Part shown: positions 16,207 to 24,862 of the stretch, piece after piece
Layout: every line of letters starts with the position of its first letter
How positions within the stretch are numbered: the stretch's first letter is position 1
From: Cellvibrio polysaccharolyticus
GTDB taxonomy: Bacteria; Pseudomonadota; Gammaproteobacteria; Pseudomonadales; Cellvibrionaceae
NCBI RefSeq assembly: GCF_015182315.1
Contig: NZ_PRDL01000001.1
Location: 3,866,501-3,930,500 of the forward strand
Direction: 5' to 3'
DNA length: 64,000 nucleotides
Position numbers and translations under genes: made by a program
Notes under the pieces: model-generated
Seen by the model: the letters and a program-made list of their open reading frames with translations, nothing else
Databases searched by the model: none
Told to the model about the DNA's origin: nothing

Positions 16207-17640
16207 TCAATTCAACGCCAGCGCCCCACCTTCAATACTCCATCCCAGCGATTTATATAAATCCACCACATTAAGATAAGAACCCGTTTCAGCACTCGCA
16301 ACCTGCTGCCGCACCGCGAACAAAGCGCGTTGGTTTTCCAGTACAGCCAGATAGCTGCCACCGCCCGCTTCATAGCGCCGGGTCGCCAGGGCTAATGCCC
16401 GCTCGGCATGGGACGCCGCTTGCGTAAGCGAAAACAATTGTTGCTGCTCTTCTCGCAACACCGTCAACGCGTTTTCGACTTCCTCAAACGCCAGCAACAC
16501 GGCCTGTTGATAGTGGGCAGAGGCGCCCAGCAAACGCGCTTCGCTCGCGCGTAATTGTGCGCGGGCATTGCCCGGGTTCAAACCATCCCATTGCAATAGC
16601 GAATTCCATTCGTAAGCGCGTGCTGCTGCATCCAACGCGCTGGAACCGCGCAGCGCAAAGAAGCCGACGAAACCGTTGATGCTCAGATTTGGATAAAGCG
16701 CCGCTTTAGAGGCTCCGATATCAGCGGTACTGGCTGCCAGCAAACGTTCGGCTTGCACAACATCCGGCCGGGCAAGCACCCGCTCGCGAACATCACCCAC
16801 CGGCAATTCACGAAGCAGCAAGGGCGTTAATGAAATATCACCATCAATTTCCCGCTGCCCCGGTTGCACACCGGTCAGAACATCCAACCGGTAACGCGCC
16901 GCTTGCTGCGCGGCGCGTAATGCTGGCAGTGCTGCGTCGCTACGGTGCAATTGTGCCTGCACATTTTCCAGGTTTTCCGGCAGTTCGCGCCCCAGCGAAA
17001 CGCCGCTTTGCACCAGCGCCAATGTGTCTCGCCAGCTTTTTTGCTCGGCCAGTGCCCATTCAATTTGCTGTTGTAAGCCGCGGTATTCAAACCAGCTGGT
17101 GGCCACCGCAGCAACAATAGACATCCTGACTTGCGAGAGATCGGCATCGGCCGCTTCACTTCGCGCTACCGCCGCTTCATGCAGCCGGCGCAAGCGGCCA
17201 AATAAATCCACCTCCCACTGCACCGATGCACCGGTGCGCGATGCCGTTGATTGAGGGCGGGTTATTTGCCCGTCCGCGCCTGGCTGTTGCATTCGGCTGC
17301 GTGAATAACCGGCCTCGGGAGAAAGTGTTGGCAAGCGCTGCCAATAACTTTCATCCACGCCAGCCATCGCCGCGCCAAGCCTGGCGGTCGCCTGCTGGAT
17401 ATCCTGATTATTTTGCAAGGCCGTTTCAATCCATTGATCAAGCTGTGCATCATCCAGCAATAACCACCAGGCATTCGTGTGAAGAGCACGGTTGTGTCCG
17501 GCATCGGAAAATACCGGCGCAACCACATTTTCACTGGCAGCCCAAGTTTGTTGCGGCTTTTGATAATCCGGCCCGACGGTACAGGCAGACACTATAAAAA
17601 CCGAAGCCGCAGAGAAAAACAGGTGAGTGAGTTTTTTCAC
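16207..17640 (-). CDS. Outer-membrane efflux lipoprotein, NodT/OprM family
   Basis: Forms the TolC-like exit duct of a tripartite RND pump. It has 477 residues with a lipoprotein signal (VSAC lipobox followed by TVGPDYQKP, the classic NodT start). Two outer-membrane-efflux repeats follow, with paired patterns such as IQQATARLGAAMAGVDESYW and LQWDGLNPGNARAQLRASEA. The ATG overlaps the end of the RND gene by 4 bp, indicating translational coupling. It is the last gene of the SoxR-linked efflux operon. Confidence 0.93.
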   Translation of the reverse strand: MKKLTHLFFSAASVFIVSACTVGPDYQKPQQTWAASENVVAPVFSDAGHNRALHTNAWWLLLDDAQLDQWIETALQNNQDIQQATARLGAAMAGVDESYWQRLPTLSPEAGYSRSRMQQPGADGQITRPQSTASRTGASVQWEVDLFGRLRRLHEAAVARSEAADADLSQVRMSIVAAVATSWFEYRGLQQQIEWALAEQKSWRDTLALVQSGVSLGRELPENLENVQAQLHRSDAALPALRAAQQAARYRLDVLTGVQPGQREIDGDISLTPLLLRELPVGDVRERVLARPDVVQAERLLAASTADIGASKAALYPNLSINGFVGFFALRGSSALDAAARAYEWNSLLQWDGLNPGNARAQLRASEARLLGASAHYQQAVLLAFEEVENALTVLREEQQQLFSLTQAASHAERALALATRRYEAGGGSYLAVLENQRALFAVRQQVASAETGSYLNVVDLYKSLGWSIEGGALALN

Positions 17641-20600
17641 AGTGTTTCTCCTTTGGGCAAAGCCAGCACGCGATCAGCTTCTGCCAGTTGCAATTGTCTG
17701 GGTGTATTCAACATAGCGTTGTGATTTCTGGCAAGGAATGAATACACCGTGGGCAACACAAATAGCGTAAACAAGGTGCCAATAATCATGCCCGATACGA
17801 TGACAGTTCCCAGGCCAAAACGGCTGTTGGCGCCGGCACCGCTGGCAAACAATAAGGGAATCAATCCGAATACCATTGCCGCAGTTGTCATCAATACCGG
17901 GCGCAGACGAATTTGTGCCGCCCGAAAAATCGCTTGCTGCCGGTTTATTTTTTCATGCACTTGTAATTCATTGGCAAACTCAACCATTAAAATACCGTGC
18001 TTGCTGATTAAACCGATCAATGTCACCAAACCAATCTGGGTGTAGATATTGAGCGTGGTCCAACCGAATGCCAACGGCAGTAATGCACCGCAAATGGATA
18101 AAGGCACGGTAATTAAAATAATCAGCGGGTCAACCAGGCTTTCATATTGCGCGGCAAGCACCAGGTAAATAATGATCAGCGCACCGATAAAGGCAAATAT
18201 TAATGCGTTACCTTCCTGCGAATACTGGCGGGAATCGGATAGCCAATCATGGGTAACTCCGGCAGGCAATTCACCGGCAACCGAAGAGAGAAACTCCACC
18301 GCCTCCCCCATCGAAACACCCGGTGCAGGAATCGCTTGCAGCGTTACTGCATTTTGCTGGTTGAACTGGGTTAATTGATTAGGCTCTGTAACCACTGACA
18401 CACTCACCACCGCCGATAAAGGAATGAGATTACCCTCACCGCTTCGAACATATTGCTGAGTGAGCGCTTGCGGTGTCAGGCGCTGACTGGCCAGACTTTG
18501 CGGAATAACATCGTAGGCGCGGCCATCCATTGCAAAACGGTTGATGTAATTTTCACCCACCAACGTTGCCAGCGAATCGCCAATATCCTGCATGCGAATG
18601 CCCAGGCTGTTGGCTTTGGCACGATCAATTTGCAACATCACAACCGGGTTGTTGTAATCGAGATCACTGTCTACCACCATAAATAATCCGCTTTGCCAGG
18701 CGCGGGCTTTTATCTCTTCCATGGTTTGGTAAAGCTCGGGATAATCCATGGCAGCACGCACCACCATTTGTACCGGCAGCCCCCCGGTTGAGCCGGGCAG
18801 CGCCGGCATTTGAAAGGCGAAAATATTGGAGCCTGCTACATCACCGCTGGCAACTTGCAACGCGGCCTGCACTTCACCCGCCGAACGTTCGCGCTCGCCC
18901 CAGGGCGATAAATTGGTGCCGCCAAAACTTGAGGCGATGCCATCGCTACCATTAATAATCCAGGTGCTTTCAGTTTCAGGCATTTGCCGATAAACGTCAT
19001 CCAGCTGGCGATTGAAATGCTCAACGTAATTCAAGTTAGCGTGCTGCGGCGATTTGATGGCAGTTAACACACCGGCCTGATCTTCTACCGGTGCCAGCTC
19101 CCGTTGCGGCATGCTGTAGAGCAAAGGCAAACTCACCACCACTACCCCGGCAACCGCCAGCGCAATCCAGCGATGCGTTAACGAATACGCCAACACCCGG
19201 GCATAACCGCTGGTGAGTTTTTCAAAAAAATGTTCCGCCATGCGTGCCATTTTTCCTTCCTGTTGTTTGGCTGGCAACAACAGCGAACTCATGACTGGCG
19301 AGAGTGTTAATGCCACTACGCCGGAAACAATAACCGCGCCCGCCAGAGTGAGCGCGAATTCGCGAAAAAGCGAACCGGTAAGGCCTCCCATCAAACCGAT
19401 CGGCGCATAGACCGCAGCCAAAGTCAGGGTCATGGCAATCACCGGCCCGGCAACTTCACGCGCACCGATCAAGGCCGCCGCCACTGGCGATTTTCCATTT
19501 TCAATATGGCGATGCACATTTTCTACCACCACAATCGCATCATCCACCACCAGACCGATGGCCAACACCATCGCCAGCAGTGTTAACAGGTTGATACTGA
19601 AACCGAACATCAACATCAGCCCGGCAGCACCCAGCATGGAAAGTGGAATGGTAGCGACCGGAATCAGCACCGTGCGCAGCGACCCCAAGCAGAGATAAAT
19701 AACCAGCACCACAATAATCAGCGCTTCTATCAAGGTGCGAATGACTTCATCAATGGATGCCTGAATAAATCGCGCCGTTTCAAAAGCCAGCGCAACCTCA
19801 ACACCGGGCGGCAAGGTTTTTTCAATGTCCGGCAATAGCGATTTGATGCCGTCAACAATCACCAGCGGATTACCCGAGGGCACCGGAAATAAACCGACAT
19901 GCACCGCTTGCTTGCCGTCCATAAAGGCACTGGTTTCATTCGCGGCTGCGCCCAGCTCTACTGTCGCTACATCTTTCAATCGCACCAGCGAATTACCTTC
20001 TCCGGCAATCACCATATTGCGGAATTCATCCACGCTGGTCAGGTCAGAGTTCACGCGAATATTCGCCAGCACGTAAAGCCCGTCTATTTTTCCCGGCGCT
20101 GCTTGCCAGTTGTTACGACGCACCGCGTCGGCCACATCGCTGGCAGTTAATCCCCGCCCGGCCAGTTTTTCCGCGTCCAGCCACAAACGCATCGACAGCG
20201 TTTGCCCGCCAAAGGTTTGCACACTGGCAACACCTTCAATGGTGGACAACATGGGAGTTACCACGCGGGATAAATAATCGGTCAACTCCGCTACAGAGAT
20301 ATCGCCCGCCGTAAACCCGATATAGGCTACCGCGGTTGACTCACCGGCAGAGCGTTCAATAACCGGGTCGTAAGCCTGCTCGGGCAATTTGTAACGCACC
20401 TGATTAACGCTCGCCATCACCTCCGCCAATGCCTGGGTAGAGTCGCGATTCAATTGCATGCGCGCCGTGACCTGGCTACGCCCCTGCACCGAGGTTGACG
20501 ATAAATAATCAATACCCTCTACCGAGGCCATCGCTTGGGCAATCGGCTGCGTCACAAAGCCCTGCATTAAATGTGACGATGCACCCGGGTAGTTGGTGGT

Positions 20601-20741
20601 TACGGTAATAGTGGAGGTTTCCAGCAAAGGATATTGCCGGATGGGCAATTGCCCGAGAGAAAATAAACCGGCCAGAAAAATCAGCGTACTGACTACCAGC
20701 GCCAATACCGGGCGCCGAACAAACGTATCGGTAAATCGCAT
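17637..20741 (-). CDS. RND multidrug efflux permease (HAE1 family)
   Basis: Proton-driven inner-membrane pump of 1034 residues, the usual HAE1 length. It starts MRFTDTFVRRPVLALVVSTL and has 12 membrane segments split by two large periplasmic loops. The transmembrane motif LAIGLVVDDAIVVVENV carries the double Asp needed for proton relay, and GLISKHGILMVEFANEL marks the second half. Sequence type is nearer MexF/MdtB-like drug pumps than heavy-metal pumps. It lies 11 bp after the adaptor gene. Confidence 0.95.
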   Translation of the reverse strand: MRFTDTFVRRPVLALVVSTLIFLAGLFSLGQLPIRQYPLLETSTITVTTNYPGASSHLMQGFVTQPIAQAMASVEGIDYLSSTSVQGRSQVTARMQLNRDSTQALAEVMASVNQVRYKLPEQAYDPVIERSAGESTAVAYIGFTAGDISVAELTDYLSRVVTPMLSTIEGVASVQTFGGQTLSMRLWLDAEKLAGRGLTASDVADAVRRNNWQAAPGKIDGLYVLANIRVNSDLTSVDEFRNMVIAGEGNSLVRLKDVATVELGAAANETSAFMDGKQAVHVGLFPVPSGNPLVIVDGIKSLLPDIEKTLPPGVEVALAFETARFIQASIDEVIRTLIEALIIVVLVIYLCLGSLRTVLIPVATIPLSMLGAAGLMLMFGFSINLLTLLAMVLAIGLVVDDAIVVVENVHRHIENGKSPVAAALIGAREVAGPVIAMTLTLAAVYAPIGLMGGLTGSLFREFALTLAGAVIVSGVVALTLSPVMSSLLLPAKQQEGKMARMAEHFFEKLTSGYARVLAYSLTHRWIALAVAGVVVVSLPLLYSMPQRELAPVEDQAGVLTAIKSPQHANLNYVEHFNRQLDDVYRQMPETESTWIINGSDGIASSFGGTNLSPWGERERSAGEVQAALQVASGDVAGSNIFAFQMPALPGSTGGLPVQMVVRAAMDYPELYQTMEEIKARAWQSGLFMVVDSDLDYNNPVVMLQIDRAKANSLGIRMQDIGDSLATLVGENYINRFAMDGRAYDVIPQSLASQRLTPQALTQQYVRSGEGNLIPLSAVVSVSVVTEPNQLTQFNQQNAVTLQAIPAPGVSMGEAVEFLSSVAGELPAGVTHDWLSDSRQYSQEGNALIFAFIGALIIIYLVLAAQYESLVDPLIILITVPLSICGALLPLAFGWTTLNIYTQIGLVTLIGLISKHGILMVEFANELQVHEKINRQQAIFRAAQIRLRPVLMTTAAMVFGLIPLLFASGAGANSRFGLGTVIVSGMIIGTLFTLFVLPTVYSFLARNHNAMLNTPRQLQLAEADRVLALPKGETL

Positions 20742-20752
20742 TGCGGGCTCCT

Positions 20753-21862
20753 TTATGGTGTGCCGGTGGCAGCTGACAGTGCCGCCGCCAGGCTGTCGAC
20801 AATGGAAGGATCAACCACCATGCCATCACTCAAGCGCAGCTGTCCGGATGTAACTACCCGGTCCCCCGCTTGCAGTCCGCTACTAATTTCTACAAACCCT
20901 TCGGCACGTTCACCGGTTGCAACCGCAACGCGTTTTACCTGCGAAGCACCATTGTTTTCTGTCACCACAAAAACAGTTTCACCGTACGCAGTAAAGGTTA
21001 TTGCCGTTTCCGGAATCATCAAGGGCGAGTTTCCGGCTTCACGAATTACATTAATGTGCGCGAACATACCGGCGCGCAACCTGCCTTGCGGGTTATCAAC
21101 ACGAGCTTGAACCTGCACCATGCGCGAGCGATTAATTAAAGGATCAATCGCGGTAATAACCGCTGGAAAAATATCTTCCGGCCAAACGTCTATCCGCAAT
21201 TCCACGTTCATCCCCGCCGCCAATGTGGCGATGCTCTGTTCATCGAGTGAAAAATTAACGTTCAATGAACTGTCATCGACCAGGCTGACAATCGCCTCGC
21301 CGGGGTTGATATATTGCCCTTCATGCATCTGACGAATGCCTGTAACACCTTTGAAAGGTGCACGAATACTTTTACGGTCAAGCAGCGCGCGTGCTTGCGC
21401 AACTGCCGCCACCGCCATATCGCGCTCCGCAGCGGTTTGCTCCAGCTGCTCGCGGGTTGCAACCCGGGTTTTATGCAATGACGCTGTGCGTTGGTACAAA
21501 GACTCGGCATTACTGGCATGCGCCTGCAAGCGTAGTAAATCCGCCTGCTCGACCGCATCATTCAACCGCACCAGTAACTGCCCCGCCTCTACGGCAGCGC
21601 CGGATGAAAACTCAATAGCACTCACCTGGCCGGAAGCCTCCGCAGAAATATTTACCTGACGCACCGCCTCCAATTCCCCCACACCGGAAAAATAGCGGGT
21701 CAACTCACGCGGCTCGACCACAGCCGTGGCCACCTTGACGGCAGGCCAGGCAAACCCGGCATCATCGGCTGTGGTTTTTTGATTCCACAAAACCGCAACC
21801 ATAACCGCCAGAACAACAATGCCGATTGGCAAAAGACGCTTTACTGAAATACTGTTTTTCAT
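20753..21862 (-). CDS. RND periplasmic adaptor (membrane fusion protein)
   Basis: Links the RND permease to the outer-membrane duct. The 369-residue protein has one N-terminal membrane anchor (LLPIGIVVLAVMVAVLW), a lipoyl/barrel-sandwich segment (VRQVNISAEASGQVSAIEFS), a coiled-coil hairpin around residues 105-155, and a beta-barrel (SLNVNFSLDEQSI). An in-frame start lies upstream at 21925, but 21862 (MKNSISVKRLL) gives a sensible anchor. It is first in the leftward operon, about 190 nt from the SoxR-type promoter. Confidence 0.93.
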   Translation of the reverse strand: MKNSISVKRLLPIGIVVLAVMVAVLWNQKTTADDAGFAWPAVKVATAVVEPRELTRYFSGVGELEAVRQVNISAEASGQVSAIEFSSGAAVEAGQLLVRLNDAVEQADLLRLQAHASNAESLYQRTASLHKTRVATREQLEQTAAERDMAVAAVAQARALLDRKSIRAPFKGVTGIRQMHEGQYINPGEAIVSLVDDSSLNVNFSLDEQSIATLAAGMNVELRIDVWPEDIFPAVITAIDPLINRSRMVQVQARVDNPQGRLRAGMFAHINVIREAGNSPLMIPETAITFTAYGETVFVVTENNGASQVKRVAVATGERAEGFVEISSGLQAGDRVVTSGQLRLSDGMVVDPSIVDSLAAALSAATGTP

Positions 21863-22057
21863 AAAACATCGCTTCTGCTGGATGACATAAAAAAAGTAAC
21901 CAGCAATATTCTCGCCACCCACCACAAACCATTGCTGGCCGTAACCTCGTCAACCAAGCGCAACATAGGCATCCACTCTCCACACAGAAATTGACTAACA
22001 GAAGGGAAATCGACCAGGCAAAAAACTCGGGCTCTCTTGCCAAACCGAAGGGGATGC

Positions 22058-22088
22058 ACTATAAAACCTCAACATTACTTGAGGTCAA
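22058..22088 (-). promoter_or_regulatory. SoxR box within a 19-bp-spaced promoter for the efflux operon
   Basis: The plus strand reads CCTCAACATTACTTGAGG at 22067-22084, matching the known SoxR operator with its CCTCAA/TTGAGG arms. On the minus strand it sits between -35 TTGACC (22088-22083) and -10 TATAGT (22063-22058), separated by 19 bp. Overlong spacers are characteristic of promoters activated by MerR-family proteins, which untwist the DNA. The site is a few bases upstream of the soxR start, so SoxR may also affect its own expression. Confidence 0.88.
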
Positions 22089-22093
22089 TAGCC

Positions 22094-22579
22094 ATGACGA
22101 AAGAAAAAATAGCGCCCGCCCTGCGGGAGCTGACCGTGGGAGAAGTGTCCAAGCGAAGCGGAGTGGCGGTGTCAACCATCCACTTTTACGAAGCCAAAGG
22201 GCTGATAGAGAGCACACGTAACGCCGGCAACCAACGACGCTTTCCGCCGGTGGTGTTACGCTACATATCTATTATCAAGGTTGCGCAGAGAACCGGCATT
22301 CCGCTGGAAGAAATTGGCAAAACATTAAAGCGCTTTCCGAACAAGAACAAATTAACCGCCGCCCAGTGGAAAACACTGTCATCGCAATGGCGTAAGGACT
22401 TGAACGATCGCATTGAAAAGCTGACCCGGCTCAGAGATGAACTGGACAGTTGTATTGGCTGCGGGTGCCTCTCACTGAAAGATTGTCCACTGAGAAACCC
22501 GGATGATATTTTGGGGAAGAATGGCAGTGGCCCTCAAATACTGGAACGTACCGAGGGCCGTAAATCGCGGCAGAATTAA
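22094..22579 (+). CDS. soxR: Redox-sensitive transcriptional activator SoxR
   Basis: MerR-family dimer that senses redox-cycling compounds through a [2Fe-2S] cluster. It has 161 residues: winged helix LTVGEVSKRSGVAVSTIHFY at about 12-31, a dimerisation helix, then the cluster motif CIGCGCLSLKDC with four cysteines. The start at 22094 is preferred over an upstream frame extension to 22037, because that extension would run through the SoxR box and lacks family similarity; GAGG lies about 9 nt before this ATG. It is divergent from the RND operon it most likely controls, as in pseudomonads where SoxR drives efflux genes. Its last 4 bases overlap the convergent gene. Confidence 0.95.
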   Translation: MTKEKIAPALRELTVGEVSKRSGVAVSTIHFYEAKGLIESTRNAGNQRRFPPVVLRYISIIKVAQRTGIPLEEIGKTLKRFPNKNKLTAAQWKTLSSQWRKDLNDRIEKLTRLRDELDSCIGCGCLSLKDCPLRNPDDILGKNGSGPQILERTEGRKSRQN

Positions 22580-22992
22580 ATTTTGTAAGCCTGTCTGGCC
22601 AGCAGTTTCCATTCACCGTCTACCTGCTGCCAAACCAGCAACACGCCGATTTTTACATTGCCCGGCTTGCCGCTATCGTTGGTTTCAGCAATCAGGTTAT
22701 GACGAACAACGGCCACATCATCAGAAACCGTGATTTTTTGTTCCTGCAAATCGATTTTTACAAAGTCGGATGCGCCGCTGGTCAAACCTTCAATAAACTC
22801 CTGCTGCGTTTCCACCCGCCCACTGGAATGGCCGTAATCGAGCTGGCTGTGGGTAACGCTTTTCAGGGTTGCGGCATCGGCCTGCACCATGGCTTCTGTC
22901 AAGCGCTCTACCTGCTTTCCTACCGCCGCCGGCGACGCCCAAACGATGTTGGCCGACAAACATAAAGCAGCAAACCAGTAACCTTTTTTCAT
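22576..22992 (-). CDS. Secreted SnoaL/NTF2-like protein (DUF4440 type)
   Basis: A 138-residue protein with a signal peptide (cleavage near VWASPAA) and a single NTF2-like cone domain. The pattern VERLTEAMVQADAATLKSV, SQLDYGHSSGRVETQQEF, DDVAVVRHNL and GVLLVWQQVDGEWKLLAR fits the DUF4440 group. No specific function is known; such domains often serve as ligand-binding or isomerase folds. Its stop codon overlaps the soxR stop by 4 bp. Confidence 0.82.
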   Translation of the reverse strand: MKKGYWFAALCLSANIVWASPAAVGKQVERLTEAMVQADAATLKSVTHSQLDYGHSSGRVETQQEFIEGLTSGASDFVKIDLQEQKITVSDDVAVVRHNLIAETNDSGKPGNVKIGVLLVWQQVDGEWKLLARQAYKI

Positions 22993-23106
22993 TATCTTAT
23001 CTCTCCAATTACAGTTCTTTTGGTTGATGTACCGCGCGCAACATTCAGCTTCGGTTCATGGATGATGCCACAGACTGAGCCTGCCAGTCATTGATGGAGA
23101 GCGCTC

Positions 23107-23622
23107 ATGAAAACATTTGCTGTCGGTTTTATCACCATCTGCTGCGTCATGGTTACCGCCTGTGGCGGCGGAAGCGACCACCACGACGCGCCGCCGATAA
23201 ATTACACGCCGGAATTACGAGCCTTCGATATGCTCGACAGCTATGACGTGGACACCGCCTTCTCCTCCGCGCCGCTGGCACTCAACCCTTACCTTTATCA
23301 TGGCTTGTTCGAAGTCTACTGGGAGGTGCGCAGCCGCGAAGATTATCGCGCCAGTGTACGCATTAACGACGTGCCGGATATCATTGGCAGCCAACTGGTT
23401 CACTCGGAAATTTGCGGCCCCGGCTTGTGGTGCGACCAGGCAGGCAGCCTGATGTGCGACTACGGCGCTGACCTGACCATGAGTTGTTCCACCTCGGGTG
23501 GCCGCACCTCAATTGATTATCTCTTCCGTACCATCCCGGATCAGCTCTATATGATTCTGCAAATTTGCGACCTGAACTCGCCCTACTGTGAATATTCCTA
23601 TTACCCGGTATGGATGGAGTAA
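23107..23622 (+). CDS. Hypothetical lipoprotein
   Basis: A 171-residue protein I do not recognise. It starts with a lipoprotein signal ending in VTACGGGSDHH. The mature part has six further cysteines (in ICGPGLWCDQ, LMCDY, SCSTSG, QICD and YCEYSYY), suggesting disulfides outside the cytoplasm, and many aromatic residues. AGAG lies just before the ATG. Its neighbours (NTF2-like and DUF6746-like secreted proteins) give no functional hint. Confidence 0.75.
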   Translation: MKTFAVGFITICCVMVTACGGGSDHHDAPPINYTPELRAFDMLDSYDVDTAFSSAPLALNPYLYHGLFEVYWEVRSREDYRASVRINDVPDIIGSQLVHSEICGPGLWCDQAGSLMCDYGADLTMSCSTSGGRTSIDYLFRTIPDQLYMILQICDLNSPYCEYSYYPVWME

Positions 23623-23786
23623 TCGCCCCCGGCCTGCTGCGCGATGCCCCACCTTGTCAGCAATCATCGCTGGCAAGGCACAAGAGCATTGATTTACGCG
23701 GCAGGTAATGCGATTATTCGCAAATAATTCCCATTAGCATTAATGAGCAATTATTCACCAGAACCCAAGCCCCAGAGGAAGAAAAG

Positions 23787-24173
23787 ATGAAAGTATTGAA
23801 AATCGCTGCTGCCCTGATCATGAGTTTCAGCCTGGCATCTGTTGCCCTTGCAGAAGAGCGCGTAGGCCACTTCAAAGGCAAGGAATCCAATACCCTTGCA
23901 GAAGCGGTAGCCAACTTCAATGAAACCAACAAGCAACTCGAAGCTCTGCTGGCCGGTGAAGTAAACAACAACGACATCGCCGCCGTACACCAGGCCACCT
24001 ACACCTTGGAAAAAGCGCTGGAAAAAATCCACAGCGAACTGGGCACGCTGGCCGAAACCCTGGAAGAAGTTCACTTGGCTTCTGAAAAATTCAACCGTGA
24101 CGGCGTAAAAACCAATGGCGACAAATACATTGCGGTTGTAAAAGAATTGAACAAACTGGGCGACAGCAAGTAA
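23787..24173 (+). CDS. Small periplasmic helical protein (DUF6746-like)
   Basis: A 128-residue protein with a clear signal peptide ending in ASVALA. The mature part is almost entirely helical and charged, with the pattern HFKGKESNTLAEAVANFNE then AAVHQATYTLEKALEKI, like the DUF6746 family found in marine gammaproteobacteria. Function unknown. A ribosome site GAGGAAGAAAAG precedes the ATG. It is the last gene before the tRNA-linked island. Confidence 0.75.
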   Translation: MKVLKIAAALIMSFSLASVALAEERVGHFKGKESNTLAEAVANFNETNKQLEALLAGEVNNNDIAAVHQATYTLEKALEKIHSELGTLAETLEEVHLASEKFNRDGVKTNGDKYIAVVKELNKLGDSK

Positions 24174-24224
24174 TTCACTGCGCCGGGTAATACCGAAGAG
24201 GGCATAAAAAGTCGCAAAACAGGG

Positions 24225-24254
24225 TTGACAATAACCCCGTACCGCGACAAAATA
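24225..24254 (+). promoter_or_regulatory. Probable promoter of tRNA-Met
   Basis: A consensus -35 TTGACA at 24225-24230 is followed after 17-18 bp by a weak -10 (AAAATA/CAAAAT), 16 bp before the tRNA. Confidence 0.55.
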
Positions 24255-24269
24255 CGCGCCCTCGACTAT

Positions 24270-24346
24270 GGCTAGATAGCTCAGCTGGTTAGAGCACAGC
24301 ACTCATAATGCTGGGGTCGGCGGTTCAAGTCCGCCTCTAGCTACCA
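24270..24346 (+). tRNA. tRNA-Met (CAU), elongator
   Basis: A 77-nt cloverleaf ending in an encoded CCA. The D-arm is AGCTCAGCTGGTTAGAGC, the anticodon stem is CAGCA/TGCTG around CTCATAA (anticodon CAT), and the T-arm contains GGTTCAAGTCC. It resembles the E. coli elongator tRNA-Met and lacks initiator features. The first acceptor pair is G-U, because the 3' side reads TCTAGCTACCA. The 3' half is duplicated at the far end of the neighbouring island, so this gene is the integration target. Confidence 0.93.
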
Positions 24347-24412
24347 TATTCAGAAAGGGTTTGCAGGTTAGCGCTTGCAAACCTTTTTTTATTTTAGTCA
24401 CACAAAAGTCAC
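24297..24412 (+). repeat. Left attachment repeat (attL-like) of the tRNA-Met island
   Basis: A 116-bp stretch starting in the tRNA anticodon stem and running through the tRNA 3' end, the terminator and a following TCACACAAAAGTCAC. It is repeated in the same orientation at 27874-27988. The core ACCATATTCAGAAAGGGTTTGCAG is identical in both, while the other copy has several substitutions in its tRNA-derived part. The functional tRNA is kept on this side. Confidence 0.85.
24358..24395 (+). terminator. Rho-independent terminator of tRNA-Met
   Basis: GGTTTGCA and TGCAAACC form an 8-bp stem followed by seven T. A diverged copy of the same terminator exists in the right island repeat at about 27938-27972. 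Confidence 0.88.
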
Positions 24413-24441
24413 ACACCTGCTTTACTCCAAATCCCTCCTTC

Positions 24442-24543
24442 CTATATCGGTACCAACTCCCTGACCTGCGCCATGTAATCCGGTGCAAGGTGTGCATAGC
24501 CCATTGTAATTTTCAGATCAGAATGCCTTATTATCCGCCGCAG
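24442..24543 (-). pseudogene. Tyrosine integrase, C-terminal remnant
   Basis: The minus-strand frame ends LRRIIRHSDLKITMGY then AHLAPDYMAQ before its stop. This matches the end of phage-type tyrosine recombinases, where GHS-x-x-x-T-x-x-Y carries the catalytic His and Tyr. Only about 33 codons are recognisable; the frame upstream (to 24633) does not look like integrase. Its position and orientation, ending next to the tRNA attachment repeat, are what a tRNA-targeting integrase would have. The 24544-24862 stretch beyond it holds nothing else I can identify. Confidence 0.75.
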
Positions 24544-24862
24544 CCCAACCACATAACCAACGCCCATAAAGAGGTGACTGGCGCATAAAATCAGAATGAA
24601 ATACACTCGACTGCGATACACACTAGGTTGCAACAGAAATCAAAGCAGACAACTTGGTTCAGATAGCAACGGTATTCCCAGAATACGAAGCATGGCTTTT
24701 TACCGGTAAGGAATTCCCGAGCGAAGGCCAAATAAGTCCTATGACAAAAATCGCTCAGAGTGAATTAGGAACACAAGGAAAGGGCTGATAGTTAGCGGCC
24801 AAGGCAGCTAACAGATGGCAGCTGGAGAAATAGATAGATCTAGGATTGTAAGGACTCATTAC

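Noticed and set aside
24303..24497. Minus-strand frame ending in ARGGLEPPTPAL, seemingly a small protein
   Set aside because: The peptide comes from translating the tRNA-Met gene backwards. This is a well-known false product at tRNA loci.
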